The notes beneath the pieces were generated by a model. The model did not search any database. It was given only the letters and a program-made list of their open reading frames with translations, and was not told the DNA's origin. A stretch of 64,000 bases of DNA from NCBI GenBank assembly GCA_016183935.1, contig JACPDR010000009.1, forward strand, positions 40,018 to 104,017, given 5' to 3'. The first letter of the stretch is position 1; every line of letters begins with the position of its first letter. The stretch comes from Caulobacterales bacterium (GTDB lineage Bacteria > Pseudomonadota > Alphaproteobacteria > Caulobacterales > Caulobacteraceae). This document shows positions 26,028 to 35,456 of the stretch, one piece after another. A program made the position numbers and the translations under genes.

Positions 26028-28682
26028 ATGAAGACCGTTTCCCTGACCCTGACCGGGCTCCTGCTGGCCACCAGCGCGTTGATCGCGCCCGGGACCGCCG
26101 TCGCCCAGTCGCAGCCCGCCCTCAACCCCGACCTGCAGATCCAGACGGCCCTGCCGGAGCCTGACGATATCTCGCAGCTGGGCGAAGTCGTGGTGCTGGG
26201 CCGCAACATCCCCGAGCCCAACCGCGAGAGCTCGGAAGTGGCCGCCTTCCTCACGCAGGAAGACCTGGAGCGGACGGGCGACTCCAGCGCCGCCGGCGCC
26301 CTGGCCCGGGTGACGGGCCTGACCATCGTGGAGGGCCGGTTCATCTATGTGCGCGGCCTCGGCGAGCGCTATTCCTCGGCCCTGCTGAACGGCTCGCCCC
26401 TGCCCAGCCCGGAACCGCTGCAGCGCGTGGTGCCGCTGGACCTGTTTCCCGCCAGCATCCTCGAGAGCGTGACCGTCCAGAAGAGCTATTCGGCCAATTT
26501 CCCGGGCGAGTTCGGCGGCGGGGTCATCGACCTGCGCACCGTCGACGCGCCCCGCGATCCCTTCTTCAGCGTCTCGGCCTCGATCGGCGGCAACACCGAG
26601 ACCACGAACGAGGACAGCCTGATCTACTACGGGTCGCGCACTGACTTCACCGGCTTCGATGACGGCACGCGGGACGTGCCCGGGGCGATCGCCCTGGCCT
26701 TCGCCTCGGGACAACAGATCAGCCGGGCCAACTTCTCGGTCGACGAACTGCAGATCATGGGCCAGTCGCTGGTCAACGCCCCGCTGCGCCTTCTGCAGCG
26801 GGAAACCACGCCGGTGAATTTCGCCTTCGACGCCGCCGGCGGCCTGTCCAGCGATAGCAGCATCGGCACGCTGGGCCTGATCGCGGTGGCTGGTTACAGC
26901 AACAACTGGAGCACCCGGCGCGGCTTCCAGGAGGAAGGCCAGTTCTCCGGCGATGTCATGGTTCCGGTGACCAGCAAGGCGTTCGAATCCAACCAGAACG
27001 ACCTGCAGCTGAACCTGCTCGGCGGGCTGTCGCTGACCAACGGCGACCACGAGCTGAAGTGGACCAACCTCTACGTCCGCAGCACCACAAAGGAAGCCCG
27101 GACCAGCGCCGGACCGGATCTCAGCGCCGGCGGCGCGATCCTGCGCGACGACTACACCGAGTGGTTCGTGCGCCAGCTGTTCTCAAGCCAGCTGGCCGGC
27201 GAGCATTTCTTCATGGACGGGGCGCTGGAGTTCGACTGGCGCGCCGCCTGGGCGCATACCTCGCGCGACGCGCCCTATGAATCGCGCTTCCAGTACGGCC
27301 TTAACGGCGACGGCGACTACATCCACAACCCGTCCAACCTGATCTCGTTCAGCGAGCTGGACGAGGACGTGGTCTCGGGCGGCGCCGACGTCAGCTACGC
27401 CCTGCCGCTGTCGGACGCGCGCGAAGCCGTATTCAGCCTCGGCGTCGCCTACATGGACAGCAGCCGCGAGGCGGCCCGCTACGACCTGCAGCTGGCCGCG
27501 GTCAGCGGCCTGACCGACGAGCAGCGGCTGTCGCGGATCGACTTCCTGTATTCCGACTACAACATCAATCCGACCACGATCGAACTGCGGCAGGTGTCCG
27601 GCACCAACGGGGCCGGCGCCTATGACGCCAACCTGGAAGTCGCCGCCGTCTACGCCCAGGTCGACGCCGAGATCATCCCGCTGGTCCGCACCACCCTGGG
27701 CGTCCGTTTCGAGGACGGCCGCCAGTCGGTGACCCCGCGCGACCTGTTCGGCGGGTCCACGACCTTCCCGGCCACGGAGCTGGAGGAGCAGTATTTCCTG
27801 CCCGCCTTCACCGCGACGTGGAATTTCGCCGAGGACCAGCAGGTCCGCTTCGGCGCCTCGCAGACGATCGGCCGGCCCCAGTTCCGCGAACTGGCGCCGC
27901 AGTCCTACATCGACCCCGAGAGCGACCGCGAGTTCACCGGCAACCCGTTCCTGGTCGACACCGAGATCGTCAATCTCGACGCCCGCTACGAGTGGTATTT
28001 CGCCCCGCAGCAGTATCTGACCGCCGGCGTCTTCTACAAGGATCTGGACAAGCCGGTGGAGTCGGTCGTCGTGCTCACCGGCGACCAGCGCCAGCAGTCG
28101 TTCCTCAATGCGCCGAAGGCCACGGTCTACGGGGCCGAGGTCGAGGCCAAGAAGTATTTCGAGTTCCCCGACGCGGGTTCGTCCTTCATCGCCAACAAGC
28201 GCTGGCTGATCCAGGCCAACTACACCTGGTCGACCTCGGAAGTGCAGGTGGACGCGGACGACGTGGTCTTCACCCAGGGCGGCGGCGGGGCGCCCGAGCA
28301 GGCGGCCTTCTTCATCGCCGACGGCAGCCGGATGCAGGGCCAGTCGGATCACGTCGCCAACCTCCAGATGGGCTGGGAGGACGACACGGCCCGCTCGCAG
28401 GCGACCCTCATCGTCAACTACGTCAGCGAGCGGATCACGGCCCGCGGCGCGGGCGCGGCCGGGTCGCGGGAGCCCGACTACATCCAGGACCCCGGCGTCT
28501 TCCTCGACTTCGTCTACCGCAAGGACTTCGAGTATGCGGGCCGCGACCTCGGCTTCGCCCTCGAGCTGCGCAACCTGCTGGGCACGGACTACGATGAGTT
28601 CCAGGAGCTGGGGAACAAGATCCGCATCAACAACTACGAACTGGGCTCCGGGGCCACGGTCAGCCTGACCGCCCGCTTCTGA
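26028..28682 (+). CDS. TonB-dependent receptor linked to T2SS and lipoprotein
   Basis: An 884-residue outer-membrane receptor with a clear signal peptide (MKTVSLTLTGLLLATSALIA...AQ). A TonB-box-like LGEVVVLGRNI is followed by the plug: AAGALARVTGLTIVEGRFIYVRGLGERYSSALLNG, DLFPASILESVTVQKSYSANFPGEFGGGVIDLRT. This plug form is typical of the large OM receptors of the CirA/Oar-like branch. The barrel ends in GATVSLTARF. ATG 26028 is chosen for the signal peptide. It lies 79 bases after the lipoprotein gene and is presumably its partner in capturing or importing one substrate. A 12-bp stem hairpin follows. Confidence 0.9.
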   Translation: MKTVSLTLTGLLLATSALIAPGTAVAQSQPALNPDLQIQTALPEPDDISQLGEVVVLGRNIPEPNRESSEVAAFLTQEDLERTGDSSAAGALARVTGLTIVEGRFIYVRGLGERYSSALLNGSPLPSPEPLQRVVPLDLFPASILESVTVQKSYSANFPGEFGGGVIDLRTVDAPRDPFFSVSASIGGNTETTNEDSLIYYGSRTDFTGFDDGTRDVPGAIALAFASGQQISRANFSVDELQIMGQSLVNAPLRLLQRETTPVNFAFDAAGGLSSDSSIGTLGLIAVAGYSNNWSTRRGFQEEGQFSGDVMVPVTSKAFESNQNDLQLNLLGGLSLTNGDHELKWTNLYVRSTTKEARTSAGPDLSAGGAILRDDYTEWFVRQLFSSQLAGEHFFMDGALEFDWRAAWAHTSRDAPYESRFQYGLNGDGDYIHNPSNLISFSELDEDVVSGGADVSYALPLSDAREAVFSLGVAYMDSSREAARYDLQLAAVSGLTDEQRLSRIDFLYSDYNINPTTIELRQVSGTNGAGAYDANLEVAAVYAQVDAEIIPLVRTTLGVRFEDGRQSVTPRDLFGGSTTFPATELEEQYFLPAFTATWNFAEDQQVRFGASQTIGRPQFRELAPQSYIDPESDREFTGNPFLVDTEIVNLDARYEWYFAPQQYLTAGVFYKDLDKPVESVVVLTGDQRQQSFLNAPKATVYGAEVEAKKYFEFPDAGSSFIANKRWLIQANYTWSTSEVQVDADDVVFTQGGGGAPEQAAFFIADGSRMQGQSDHVANLQMGWEDDTARSQATLIVNYVSERITARGAGAAGSREPDYIQDPGVFLDFVYRKDFEYAGRDLGFALELRNLLGTDYDEFQELGNKIRINNYELGSGATVSLTARF

Positions 28683-28689
28683 CGGAATG

Positions 28690-28719
28690 CCGGAAGGCGG
28701 CCGCCGCGCCGCCTTCCGG
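28690..28719 (+). terminator. hairpin after the TonB receptor
   Basis: CCGGAAGGCGGC (28690-28701) pairs with GCCGCCTTCCGG (28708-28719), a perfect 12-bp stem with a 6-base loop, eight bases after the stop. The T-tract is poor (TTCGCC). Confidence 0.65.
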
Positions 28720-28757
28720 TTCGCCTGATGACGGATTTGCGGCGGATCGTCCGCACC

Positions 28758-28794
28758 CGCCGTAACCGTCACGGCAAGTTCTCCGGCCCGTCAT
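28758..28794 (+). promoter_or_regulatory. GTCAC-type motif upstream of gspC (candidate operator)
   Basis: CGCCGTAACCGTCACGG (28758-28774) differs by one base from 24294-24310 upstream of the lipoprotein gene, and GTCAT follows at 28790, at the same 22-bp distance from the first GTCA. This is the only strong similarity between the two promoter regions, so a common regulator is likely. Its position just before GTG 28801 favours the later gspC start at 28870. Confidence 0.5.
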
Positions 28795-28800
28795 CGTGCC

Positions 28801-29715
28801 GTGAAGCCCGCACACGGACGATTGGTCTACGACGCTTCCGGGCCGTCGGGGCCCGCCAGGGCCTGCATCGTGATCGGCGCACTACGCAACTGGAGCACAG
28901 GGGTCGGGACGGCGCTCGCCGCCCGTCCGGACCGGGTGCGCACCGCCGCCGAGACGGCGCTGGCGCTGGTGCTGGTCGTGCAGCTGGGCCGGCTGGTCTG
29001 GATCGCGGCCGAGCCGGTGCGCGCAGCGGAGGCGCCGCCGGCGGCGGCCCGCGCCGTCGCCCCCGTCGACTATTCCATCTTCCAGCGCTTCGACGCCTTC
29101 TTCCGCACCGGTGGGCAAAGCAGCCTGGCGGAGGAAACCGCCACGGGCAGCAGCCAGATGCGGCTGTTCGGCCTGCGCTCGGACGGGGCCGGCGGCGGTT
29201 CGGCGATCATCGGCCTGGCCGACGGGCGTCAGCTGTCGGTGGCTGTGGGCGAGACCGTCGAGCCGGGCCTGACGTTGCAGTCCGTGGGCTCCGACCATGT
29301 CGTGCTGGCGCGGGGGAAATCGCTGAGCCGGCTGATCTTCACCGACCTTCCCGTCGGCGCCGCGCCACCGCCCCCGCCGCCGCCGGTCCCGCAAACCGTG
29401 ACGCCGGGTGCCGCGCAGGCAGCTTCGCGCCCGGCCGTCGATCCGGCGCGCTTGATGGCCGAGGCTTCGCTGCGCCCCCGGATGCAAGGCCTGCGCCTCA
29501 ACGGCTTCACCATCGCCGACGGCGGCGACGCCAGCGTGCTGGATGCGGCGGGACTGCAGTCCGGCGACGTCATCCTCGCGGTCAACGGGGTCGCGCTCGA
29601 CAACCCGGCCCGCATCGCCGCCCTGCGCAGCCAGCTGGCCAACGCCTCCAGCGCCGAGATCCGCTTCGAGCGCGACGGCGCGGCGCAGACCACCACCATA
29701 AGGACAGGCCGTTGA
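28801..29715 (+). CDS. gspC: type II secretion protein C (PDZ-type)
   Basis: Bitopic inner-membrane GspC, up to 304 residues. One transmembrane helix (TALALVLVVQLGRLVWIAA) is followed by the HR domain (FQRFDAFFRTGG, MRLFGLRSDG, IIGLADGRQLSVAVGETVEPGLTLQSVGSDHVVL). A proline-rich linker leads to a PDZ-like end: MQGLRLNGFTIADGG, DAAGLQSGDVILAVNGVALDNP. It links the inner-membrane platform to the secretin. GTG 28801 is the longest start, but GTG 28870 is equally plausible because a possible operator lies just before 28801. The stop overlaps the TTG start of gspD. Confidence 0.88.
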   Translation: MKPAHGRLVYDASGPSGPARACIVIGALRNWSTGVGTALAARPDRVRTAAETALALVLVVQLGRLVWIAAEPVRAAEAPPAAARAVAPVDYSIFQRFDAFFRTGGQSSLAEETATGSSQMRLFGLRSDGAGGGSAIIGLADGRQLSVAVGETVEPGLTLQSVGSDHVVLARGKSLSRLIFTDLPVGAAPPPPPPPVPQTVTPGAAQAASRPAVDPARLMAEASLRPRMQGLRLNGFTIADGGDASVLDAAGLQSGDVILAVNGVALDNPARIAALRSQLANASSAEIRFERDGAAQTTTIRTGR

Positions 29716-31799
29716 AACTGACCCGCCACAGAGCCCTCGCCGGCGTCCTCGCCGCCGTGCTGCTGGCCCAGGGCCCGCTGGCCGCCTCGCCCGCGCTGGC
29801 CCAGTCCGGCCAGACCCTCAACGTGCAAGGCGCCGACATCCGGGCCTTCATCCAGGACGTGGCTCGCTCAACCGGCCGCACCTTCATCGTTGATCCGGCG
29901 GTGACGGGGACGGTGACGGTGACCAGCGACCGGCCGCTGTCGCGGGCCGAACTGTTCGAGGTCTTCCTGTCGACCCTGCGCGCCAATGGTCTGGTGGTGA
30001 CGCCGACAGGTTCGGGCGCCTACCGCATCAGCCCGGCGGCGACGGCGGCGCAAGGCCCCGCGACGGTCGGCGCCGAACGCTTCGCCACCGAGGTCTTCCA
30101 GCTGCGCAACATCGACGCCGCCTCGGCCGCGGAGACCATCCGGCCCCTGGTCGGGGCGCAGGGGCAGGTGCTGGCGAATCCGGGCGGCAACAGCGTGGTC
30201 GTCGCCGACTTCGCCGACAACCTGCGCCGCATCCGGGCGCTGATCGGCCGCATCGACGTGGACCGCACCGGCTTCGAGGTGGTGACGCTGGAGAACTCCT
30301 CGGCGCGCGAGATCGCCGCGGTGCTGCAGTCGGTGCTGGCGCCTCCGGGCGGCCAGCCGGGGCAGGGGATGGTGTCGGTGACGCCGGTCGAGAGCTCCAA
30401 CTCGCTGGTGTTGCGCGGCGATCCGGCGGCGGTGGCGCGGGTGCGGCCGCTGGTCGAGGACCTCGACCGGCGCGCGGAGTCGGCCGACGACGTCAAGGTC
30501 GTCTTCCTCGAGCACGCCAACGCCGAACAGCTGTTGCCGGTGCTGCAGCAGATCGTCGGCCAGCCGGTCACCGCGGCCAGCGCCAACGCCGCGCCGGAAG
30601 CCGGCCGGAGTGCGGGCGGGGGCGAGGTCGATATCGCGCCGGCCAGCGCCGTCGCCGCTGCGCCGATCCCGGGCCAGCGCGCCACCATCGCCCGCTTCCC
30701 CGGGGCCAACGCCCTGGTGATCTCGGCCTCGGGAGACACCCAGCGCATGCTGGCCGAGGTCATCCGCCAGCTCGATACCCGCCGTCAGCAGGTGCTGATC
30801 GAGGCCATCGTCGTCGAGCTCAGCGACAACGCCGTCAAGGAACTGGGCGTGCAGTGGCTGCTGGCCGGGGAGGACGGCAATCCGGTCGGCCTGACCAACT
30901 ATTCCGACAGCGCCACGCCGCTGGTCCCCATCGCCGGCGGCGCCGCGGCGGGCCAGCTGGAAGAGGGCGATCCGCTGCGCGAGCAGCTGCAGAACCTCGC
31001 CCTGAACACCCTGCTGGGCGCCAACGGCTTCGTCGGCGGGGGCGGGGGGCGCATCGGCGACGGCCTGTTCGGCTTCATCATCAACGCGGCCAAGACCGAC
31101 GCCGGCTCTAACCTGCTGCAGACCCCGTCGCTGATGACGCTGGACAATGAGGAGGCCACCATCCTGGTCGGGCAGGAGGTGCCGATCACCACCGGCGAGA
31201 CGCTGCTGGACGGCAACTCCAATCCGTTCCGCACGACCCAGCGCCAGGACATCGGCGTCAAGCTGATCGTCCGCCCCCAGATCAACGCCGGCGGCTCGAT
31301 CACCCTGTTCCTGCGGCAGGAGGTGTCCAGCATCAACGGCGTGCTCACCAACGCCGCCACTGATCTGGTGCTGAACAAGCGCGAGCTGGAGACCACCCTG
31401 GTGGTCGACGACGGCGACATCGCCGTGGCCGGCGGCCTGCTCGACCAGAACGACCGGCTGTCGATCGACAAGGTGCCGGGGCTGGGCGACATCCCCGTTG
31501 TCGGCGGCCTGTTCCGCTCAACCAGCCGCCAGCGGGGGCGGACCAATCTGATGGTCTTCATCCGCCCGACCATCATCCGCTCGCGGGCCGACGCCCAGAC
31601 CCTGGCCGCCGATCGCTGGGGCTATATGCGCCAGCAGCAGCTCAACAACGCCCCGGGGGTCGAGCCCAGCCTCGACGAGATGCTGCGCGACTATATGCGG
31701 ACCCAGGCCCCGGTCGCGCCGTCGAACGTGATCACGGCGCCGGTGGGCGAGGTGACCCTCTCGCCCCTGCCGCCGGCGGAACCGGCCCGGACCGAGTGA
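29712..31799 (+). CDS. gspD: type II secretion secretin GspD
   Basis: A 695-residue outer-membrane secretin with a signal peptide (ALAGVLAAVLLAQGPLAASPALAQ). The N0 domain (NVQGADIRAFIQDVARSTGRTFIVDPAVTGTVTV) is followed by three N1-N3-type repeats (FQLRNIDAASAAETIRPLVG; VVTLENSSAREIAAVLQSVL; VVFLEHANAEQLLPVLQQIV). The secretin core carries VLIEAIVVELSDNAVKELG, the segment TILVGQEVPITTGE and VPGLGDIPVVGGLFRS near the end. The start is TTG 29712, overlapping the gspC stop (TTGA). No pilotin gene is seen nearby. Confidence 0.95.
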   Translation: MKLTRHRALAGVLAAVLLAQGPLAASPALAQSGQTLNVQGADIRAFIQDVARSTGRTFIVDPAVTGTVTVTSDRPLSRAELFEVFLSTLRANGLVVTPTGSGAYRISPAATAAQGPATVGAERFATEVFQLRNIDAASAAETIRPLVGAQGQVLANPGGNSVVVADFADNLRRIRALIGRIDVDRTGFEVVTLENSSAREIAAVLQSVLAPPGGQPGQGMVSVTPVESSNSLVLRGDPAAVARVRPLVEDLDRRAESADDVKVVFLEHANAEQLLPVLQQIVGQPVTAASANAAPEAGRSAGGGEVDIAPASAVAAAPIPGQRATIARFPGANALVISASGDTQRMLAEVIRQLDTRRQQVLIEAIVVELSDNAVKELGVQWLLAGEDGNPVGLTNYSDSATPLVPIAGGAAAGQLEEGDPLREQLQNLALNTLLGANGFVGGGGGRIGDGLFGFIINAAKTDAGSNLLQTPSLMTLDNEEATILVGQEVPITTGETLLDGNSNPFRTTQRQDIGVKLIVRPQINAGGSITLFLRQEVSSINGVLTNAATDLVLNKRELETTLVVDDGDIAVAGGLLDQNDRLSIDKVPGLGDIPVVGGLFRSTSRQRGRTNLMVFIRPTIIRSRADAQTLAADRWGYMRQQQLNNAPGVEPSLDEMLRDYMRTQAPVAPSNVITAPVGEVTLSPLPPAEPARTE

Positions 31800-31806
31800 G
31801 GGCGGC

Positions 31807-33336
31807 ATGATCACCCTCGTCAATCCGACCCTGCCCTACGGCTTCGCCAAGCGGCACGGCGTCATCCTGCTGGACGCGGGGGAGATCGCCCTCGTCGGCC
31901 TGCGCGAGGGGGCCGATCCGGCGGCCCTGGTCGAGACCCGCCGGGCGCTGGGCCGGCCGCTGCGGATCGAACGGCTGAGCCAGGCCGACTTCGACCGGCG
32001 GCTGTCGCAGGTCTATGCGGGCGACCATCTGAACGCGGCTGACGGCGATGATCTGGACATGCCGTCGGGGCTGGACAGCCTGATCGACGACATCCCCGCC
32101 GCCGCCGACCTGCTGGACACGGCGGACGACGCGCCGGTCATCCGGCTGATCAACGGCATCATCGCCGAGGCGGTGCGGGCGGGCGCCTCCGACATCCATC
32201 TGGAGCCGTTCGAGACCGCCCTGACCGTGCGGATGCGGGTCGACGGGGTGCTGCGCGAGGCGCTGTCGCTGAACCCGCGCATCACCCCCCTGCTGGTGTC
32301 GCGCATCAAGGTCATGGCCCGGCTGGACATCGCCGAGAAGCGGGTGCCGCAGGACGGGCGCATCCCGCTGGCGCTGGGCGGCAAGACGCTGGACGTGCGG
32401 GTCTCGACCCTGCCGTCGCGGGCCGGCGAGCGGGTGGTGCTGCGCATCCTCGACAAGGATCAGGCCGGACTGACGCTGGACCGGCTGGGCATGGCGCCCG
32501 ATGCGCTGGACGCGTTCCGCGCCGCCCTGCGCGAGCCGAACGGCATCATCCTGGTCACCGGGCCAACGGGATCGGGCAAGACCACCTCGCTCTACGCCGG
32601 CCTGTCGCTGCTGAACGATGCGACGCGCAACATCCTGACCGTTGAGGACCCGGTCGAATACGCCATCGACGGCGTCGGCCAGACCCAGGTCAACACCCGG
32701 GTCGGCATGACCTTCGCCGCCGGCCTGCGCGCCATCCTGCGTCAGGACCCGGACGTGGTCATGGTCGGCGAGATCCGCGACGTCGAGACGGCGGGCATCG
32801 CCGTGCAGGCGGCGCTGACCGGGCATCTGGTGCTGTCGACGGTGCACACCAACGACGCCGCCGGGGCGATCACCCGGCTGAGGGACATGGGCGTGGAGCC
32901 GTTCCTGCTGGCCTCGACCCTGCGGTTGATCGTGGCCCAGCGGCTGGTGCGGCGGCTGTGCGATGAGTGCCGACGGTCCGAACCCGCCGACGCGGCGACG
33001 GCGCGGCTGGCGGGGATCAAGGCCGGCCAGACGGTGTGGCGGCCGCACGGCTGCGGCCACTGCAACCAGACCGGCTATGTCGGCCGGGTCGGCCTGTATG
33101 AGATCATCCGCGTCGACGACCGCGTCCGCCGCCTGATCGCCGCCGAGGCGGAGGAGGAGGCGATCAACGCCGCCGCCTTCGGCCAATCCGCCATCGGGGG
33201 CGGAACTCTCGGTCAGCGGGCGCGCGCCCTCGTGCTGGACGGCGTCACCTCGGTCGAGGAGGCGGTGCGGGTGACGCGGCAGGAGACCGCCGGGGCGCAT
33301 CCGGAAATCCCGTCCGATCACGGGGTCGCGGCCTGA
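31807..33336 (+). CDS. gspE: type II secretion ATPase GspE
   Basis: A 509-residue hexameric ATPase that powers pseudopilus assembly at the inner membrane. The N-terminal domain is followed by the NTPase core: Walker A GPTGSGKTTSLYA, the Asp box VEDPVEYAIDGVGQTQVN, Walker B PDVVMVGEIRDVETA and the His box (LVLSTVHTNDAAG). The zinc-binding tetracysteine is complete (LCDEC and CGHCNQTGYVGR). The ATG lies seven bases after the gspD stop, and the stop overlaps the gspF start at 33336. Confidence 0.96.
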   Translation: MITLVNPTLPYGFAKRHGVILLDAGEIALVGLREGADPAALVETRRALGRPLRIERLSQADFDRRLSQVYAGDHLNAADGDDLDMPSGLDSLIDDIPAAADLLDTADDAPVIRLINGIIAEAVRAGASDIHLEPFETALTVRMRVDGVLREALSLNPRITPLLVSRIKVMARLDIAEKRVPQDGRIPLALGGKTLDVRVSTLPSRAGERVVLRILDKDQAGLTLDRLGMAPDALDAFRAALREPNGIILVTGPTGSGKTTSLYAGLSLLNDATRNILTVEDPVEYAIDGVGQTQVNTRVGMTFAAGLRAILRQDPDVVMVGEIRDVETAGIAVQAALTGHLVLSTVHTNDAAGAITRLRDMGVEPFLLASTLRLIVAQRLVRRLCDECRRSEPADAATARLAGIKAGQTVWRPHGCGHCNQTGYVGRVGLYEIIRVDDRVRRLIAAEAEEEAINAAAFGQSAIGGGTLGQRARALVLDGVTSVEEAVRVTRQETAGAHPEIPSDHGVAA

Positions 33337-34553
33337 TGGCGACGTTCGACTATGTGGCGGTGGACGCGGGCGGGCGGACGGTGACCGGCGCCCTGACCGC
33401 CGCTGACGAGGGGACCGCGGGGGCGCTGCTGGAGCGCCGCCGGCTGGCGCCGCTGGAGATCACCCCCGCGCGCGGGACGCCGCAGAAGGCCGGGCGAATG
33501 GCGCCGGGCAAGGCCGGCAAGCTGAACGCCAAGACCCTGGCCCTGACCACCCGGCAGCTGTCGACCCTGGTGTCGGTGGCGCCGATCGAGGAGGCGCTGC
33601 GCACCATCGCCCTGCAGGCCGATCGGCCGGCCGTGCGGCGGGTGCTGGAGGGGGTGCACGGCGGGGTGATGGAGGGCCGGCGCCTGTCGGACGCCATGGC
33701 GCTGCAGGGGCAAGCCTTCCCGCCGCTGTACCGGGCCATGGTCTCGGCGGGCGAGACCTCGGGGGCGCTGGAGCCGATCCTCGAACGGCTCGCCGACGGG
33801 CTTGAGCGGGACCAGACGGTGCGCGGCAAGGTGATCACGGCGCTGGTCTATCCGGCCGTGCTGGCGGTGGTGGCGCTGGGGGTGATCGGGGCGCTGATGA
33901 CCTTCGTGGTGCCGAAGGTGGTCGACCAGTTCGACAGTATGAACCAGACCCTGCCGCTACTGACCCGGCTGGTTATCGGCCTGTCGGACCTGATGCGCGA
34001 CTGGGGCTGGCTGGCGGGCCTGCTTGTGCTGCTGGTCGTGCTCGGCGGCGCCGTGGCGCTGCGCAATCCCGTGGTCCGGCTGCAAGCCGATACGGCCCTG
34101 CTGCGTCTGCCCCTGATCGGGCGTCTGACCCGCGACCTGCACGGGGCGAAGATGGCGCGGACGCTATCGACCATGATCGCGGCGGGCCTGCCGGTGCTGG
34201 AGGGGCTGACCATCACCGCCCGCACCGTATCCAACCGCGCCCTGCGCGCCGCCACCGAGACCATGGCCGACGCCGTGCGCGAGGGCGGCGGCTTGTCGGC
34301 GGCCATGCGCCGCGCCGACGTCTTTCCGCCGATCCTCGTCACCATGACCGCCTCGGGCGAGAGCAGCGGCCGGCTCGAGCCGATGCTGGAGCGCGCCGCC
34401 GACTATCTGGAGCGCGAGTTCTCGACCTTCACCGCGGTGATGCTGAGCCTGCTTGAGCCGACGATCATCGTGGTCATGGGCGGCGTGGTCGCCCTGATCG
34501 TGCTGTCGATCCTTCTGCCCATCCTTCAGATCAACACCCTGGCCATGGGGTGA
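33336..34553 (+). CDS. gspF: type II secretion inner-membrane platform protein GspF
   Basis: A 405-residue polytopic protein of the GspF/PilC family. Two repeated T2SSF domains can be seen, each with the pattern ...TRQLSTLVSVAPIEEALRTIA / ...ARTLSTMIAAGLPVLEGLTITA followed by AMVSAGETSGALEPILERLAD / TMTASGESSGRLEPMLERAADYLE. Three hydrophobic helices are present (ALVYPAVLAVVALGVIGALM; WLAGLLVLLVVLGGAVAL; a C-terminal helix in VVMGGVVALIVLSILLPI). The start codon overlaps the gspE stop (TGATG). Confidence 0.95.
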   Translation: MATFDYVAVDAGGRTVTGALTAADEGTAGALLERRRLAPLEITPARGTPQKAGRMAPGKAGKLNAKTLALTTRQLSTLVSVAPIEEALRTIALQADRPAVRRVLEGVHGGVMEGRRLSDAMALQGQAFPPLYRAMVSAGETSGALEPILERLADGLERDQTVRGKVITALVYPAVLAVVALGVIGALMTFVVPKVVDQFDSMNQTLPLLTRLVIGLSDLMRDWGWLAGLLVLLVVLGGAVALRNPVVRLQADTALLRLPLIGRLTRDLHGAKMARTLSTMIAAGLPVLEGLTITARTVSNRALRAATETMADAVREGGGLSAAMRRADVFPPILVTMTASGESSGRLEPMLERAADYLEREFSTFTAVMLSLLEPTIIVVMGGVVALIVLSILLPILQINTLAMG

Positions 34554-34567
34554 TGGAGTCGCATGCC

Positions 34568-35017
34568 ATGACCGAACACGAACGCAGGATCGCCGAGGCC
34601 CGCCGCAAGCGCGCCGGCTTTACACTGGTGGAGCTGATGGTGGTGATCGTCATCATCGGCCTGCTGGCCACGGTGGTGGCGATCAACGTCCTGCCCAGCC
34701 AGGACCGGGCCATGGTCGGCAAGGCGAAGGCGGACATCTCGGTGCTGGAGCAGGCGATCGAGACTTATCGCCTCGACAACCTGACCTTCCCCGACGATCT
34801 GGAGGCGCTGGTCGCCGCCCCGGCCGGTCTGGCCCGGCCGGAACGCTATCGCGAGGGCGGCTACGTCCGGCGGCTGCCGGAGGATCCGTGGGGCCAGCCG
34901 TACCAGTACCGTCGGCCCAGCACGCACGGCGGCCAGTTCGACGTCTTCTCCCTCGGAGCGGACGGTCGGGAAGGGGGCGAGGGCAATGACGCCGACCTCG
35001 GCAACTGGCAGGCCTGA
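34568..35017 (+). CDS. gspG: major pseudopilin GspG
   Basis: A 149-residue pseudopilin. The prepilin cleavage site is RAG/FTLVELMVVIVIIGLLATVVA with Glu at +5, and the calcium-site region of GspG is present (DPWGQPYQYRRP, FDVFSLGADGREGGEGNDADLGNW). It is the main building block of the pseudopilus after cleavage by the prepilin peptidase. ATG 34568 (MTEHERR) has GGAG nine bases upstream; ATG 34553 is an alternative. It overlaps gspH by 32 bases. Confidence 0.94.
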   Translation: MTEHERRIAEARRKRAGFTLVELMVVIVIIGLLATVVAINVLPSQDRAMVGKAKADISVLEQAIETYRLDNLTFPDDLEALVAAPAGLARPERYREGGYVRRLPEDPWGQPYQYRRPSTHGGQFDVFSLGADGREGGEGNDADLGNWQA

Positions 35018-35456
35018 TCGCCGGGCCCTCCGCGCCGGCTTCACCCTGGTCGAACTGCTGATGACGGTGGCGATCATCGGTCTGGCCGCCGGCGCGGTGG
35101 TGCTGTCCGTGCCCGATCCGCGGCCGTCGGTGGCGGAGGACGCCGAGCGTTTCGCCGCGCGCCTGTCCCGGGCGCGCGAGGAGGCGGTGTTGTCCAACCG
35201 GCCGGTGGCGGTGGAGGCGACGGCGGCGGGCTATGGCTTCTCGTCGTTCGACGGCGAGGACTGGGCGGCGCTGGAGGACGGGCCGTTCGGGCCGGAGCGG
35301 TGGAGCGACAGCGTGTCCGTGTCGCCGGCGGGGCCGGTCCGGGTGGTGTTCGATCCCACCGGCGTCGCCGATCCGGCAACCCTGACCCTGGGCCGCGACG
35401 GCCGCACGTCCCGCGTCGAGATCGACGGGGCCGGCGAGGTGACGATCGATGGCTGA
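34986..35456 (+). CDS. gspH: minor pseudopilin GspH
   Basis: A 156-residue minor pseudopilin. The N-terminal cleavage motif RAG/FTLVELLMTVAIIGLAAGAVVLS is followed by a helix typical of GspH (AEDAERFAARLSRAREEAVLSNRPVAVEATAAGYGF) and a beta-rich end with the phrase VVFDPTGVADPATLTLGRDG. It adds to the tip of the pseudopilus. The start overlaps gspG and the stop overlaps the gspI start by eight bases, so translation is coupled. Confidence 0.88.
   Translation: MTPTSATGRPDRRALRAGFTLVELLMTVAIIGLAAGAVVLSVPDPRPSVAEDAERFAARLSRAREEAVLSNRPVAVEATAAGYGFSSFDGEDWAALEDGPFGPERWSDSVSVSPAGPVRVVFDPTGVADPATLTLGRDGRTSRVEIDGAGEVTIDG

Noticed and set aside
27183..28772. Minus-strand frame of 529 codons opposite the TonB receptor
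   Set aside because: Shadow of a GC-rich gene; no start site or recognisable domain.
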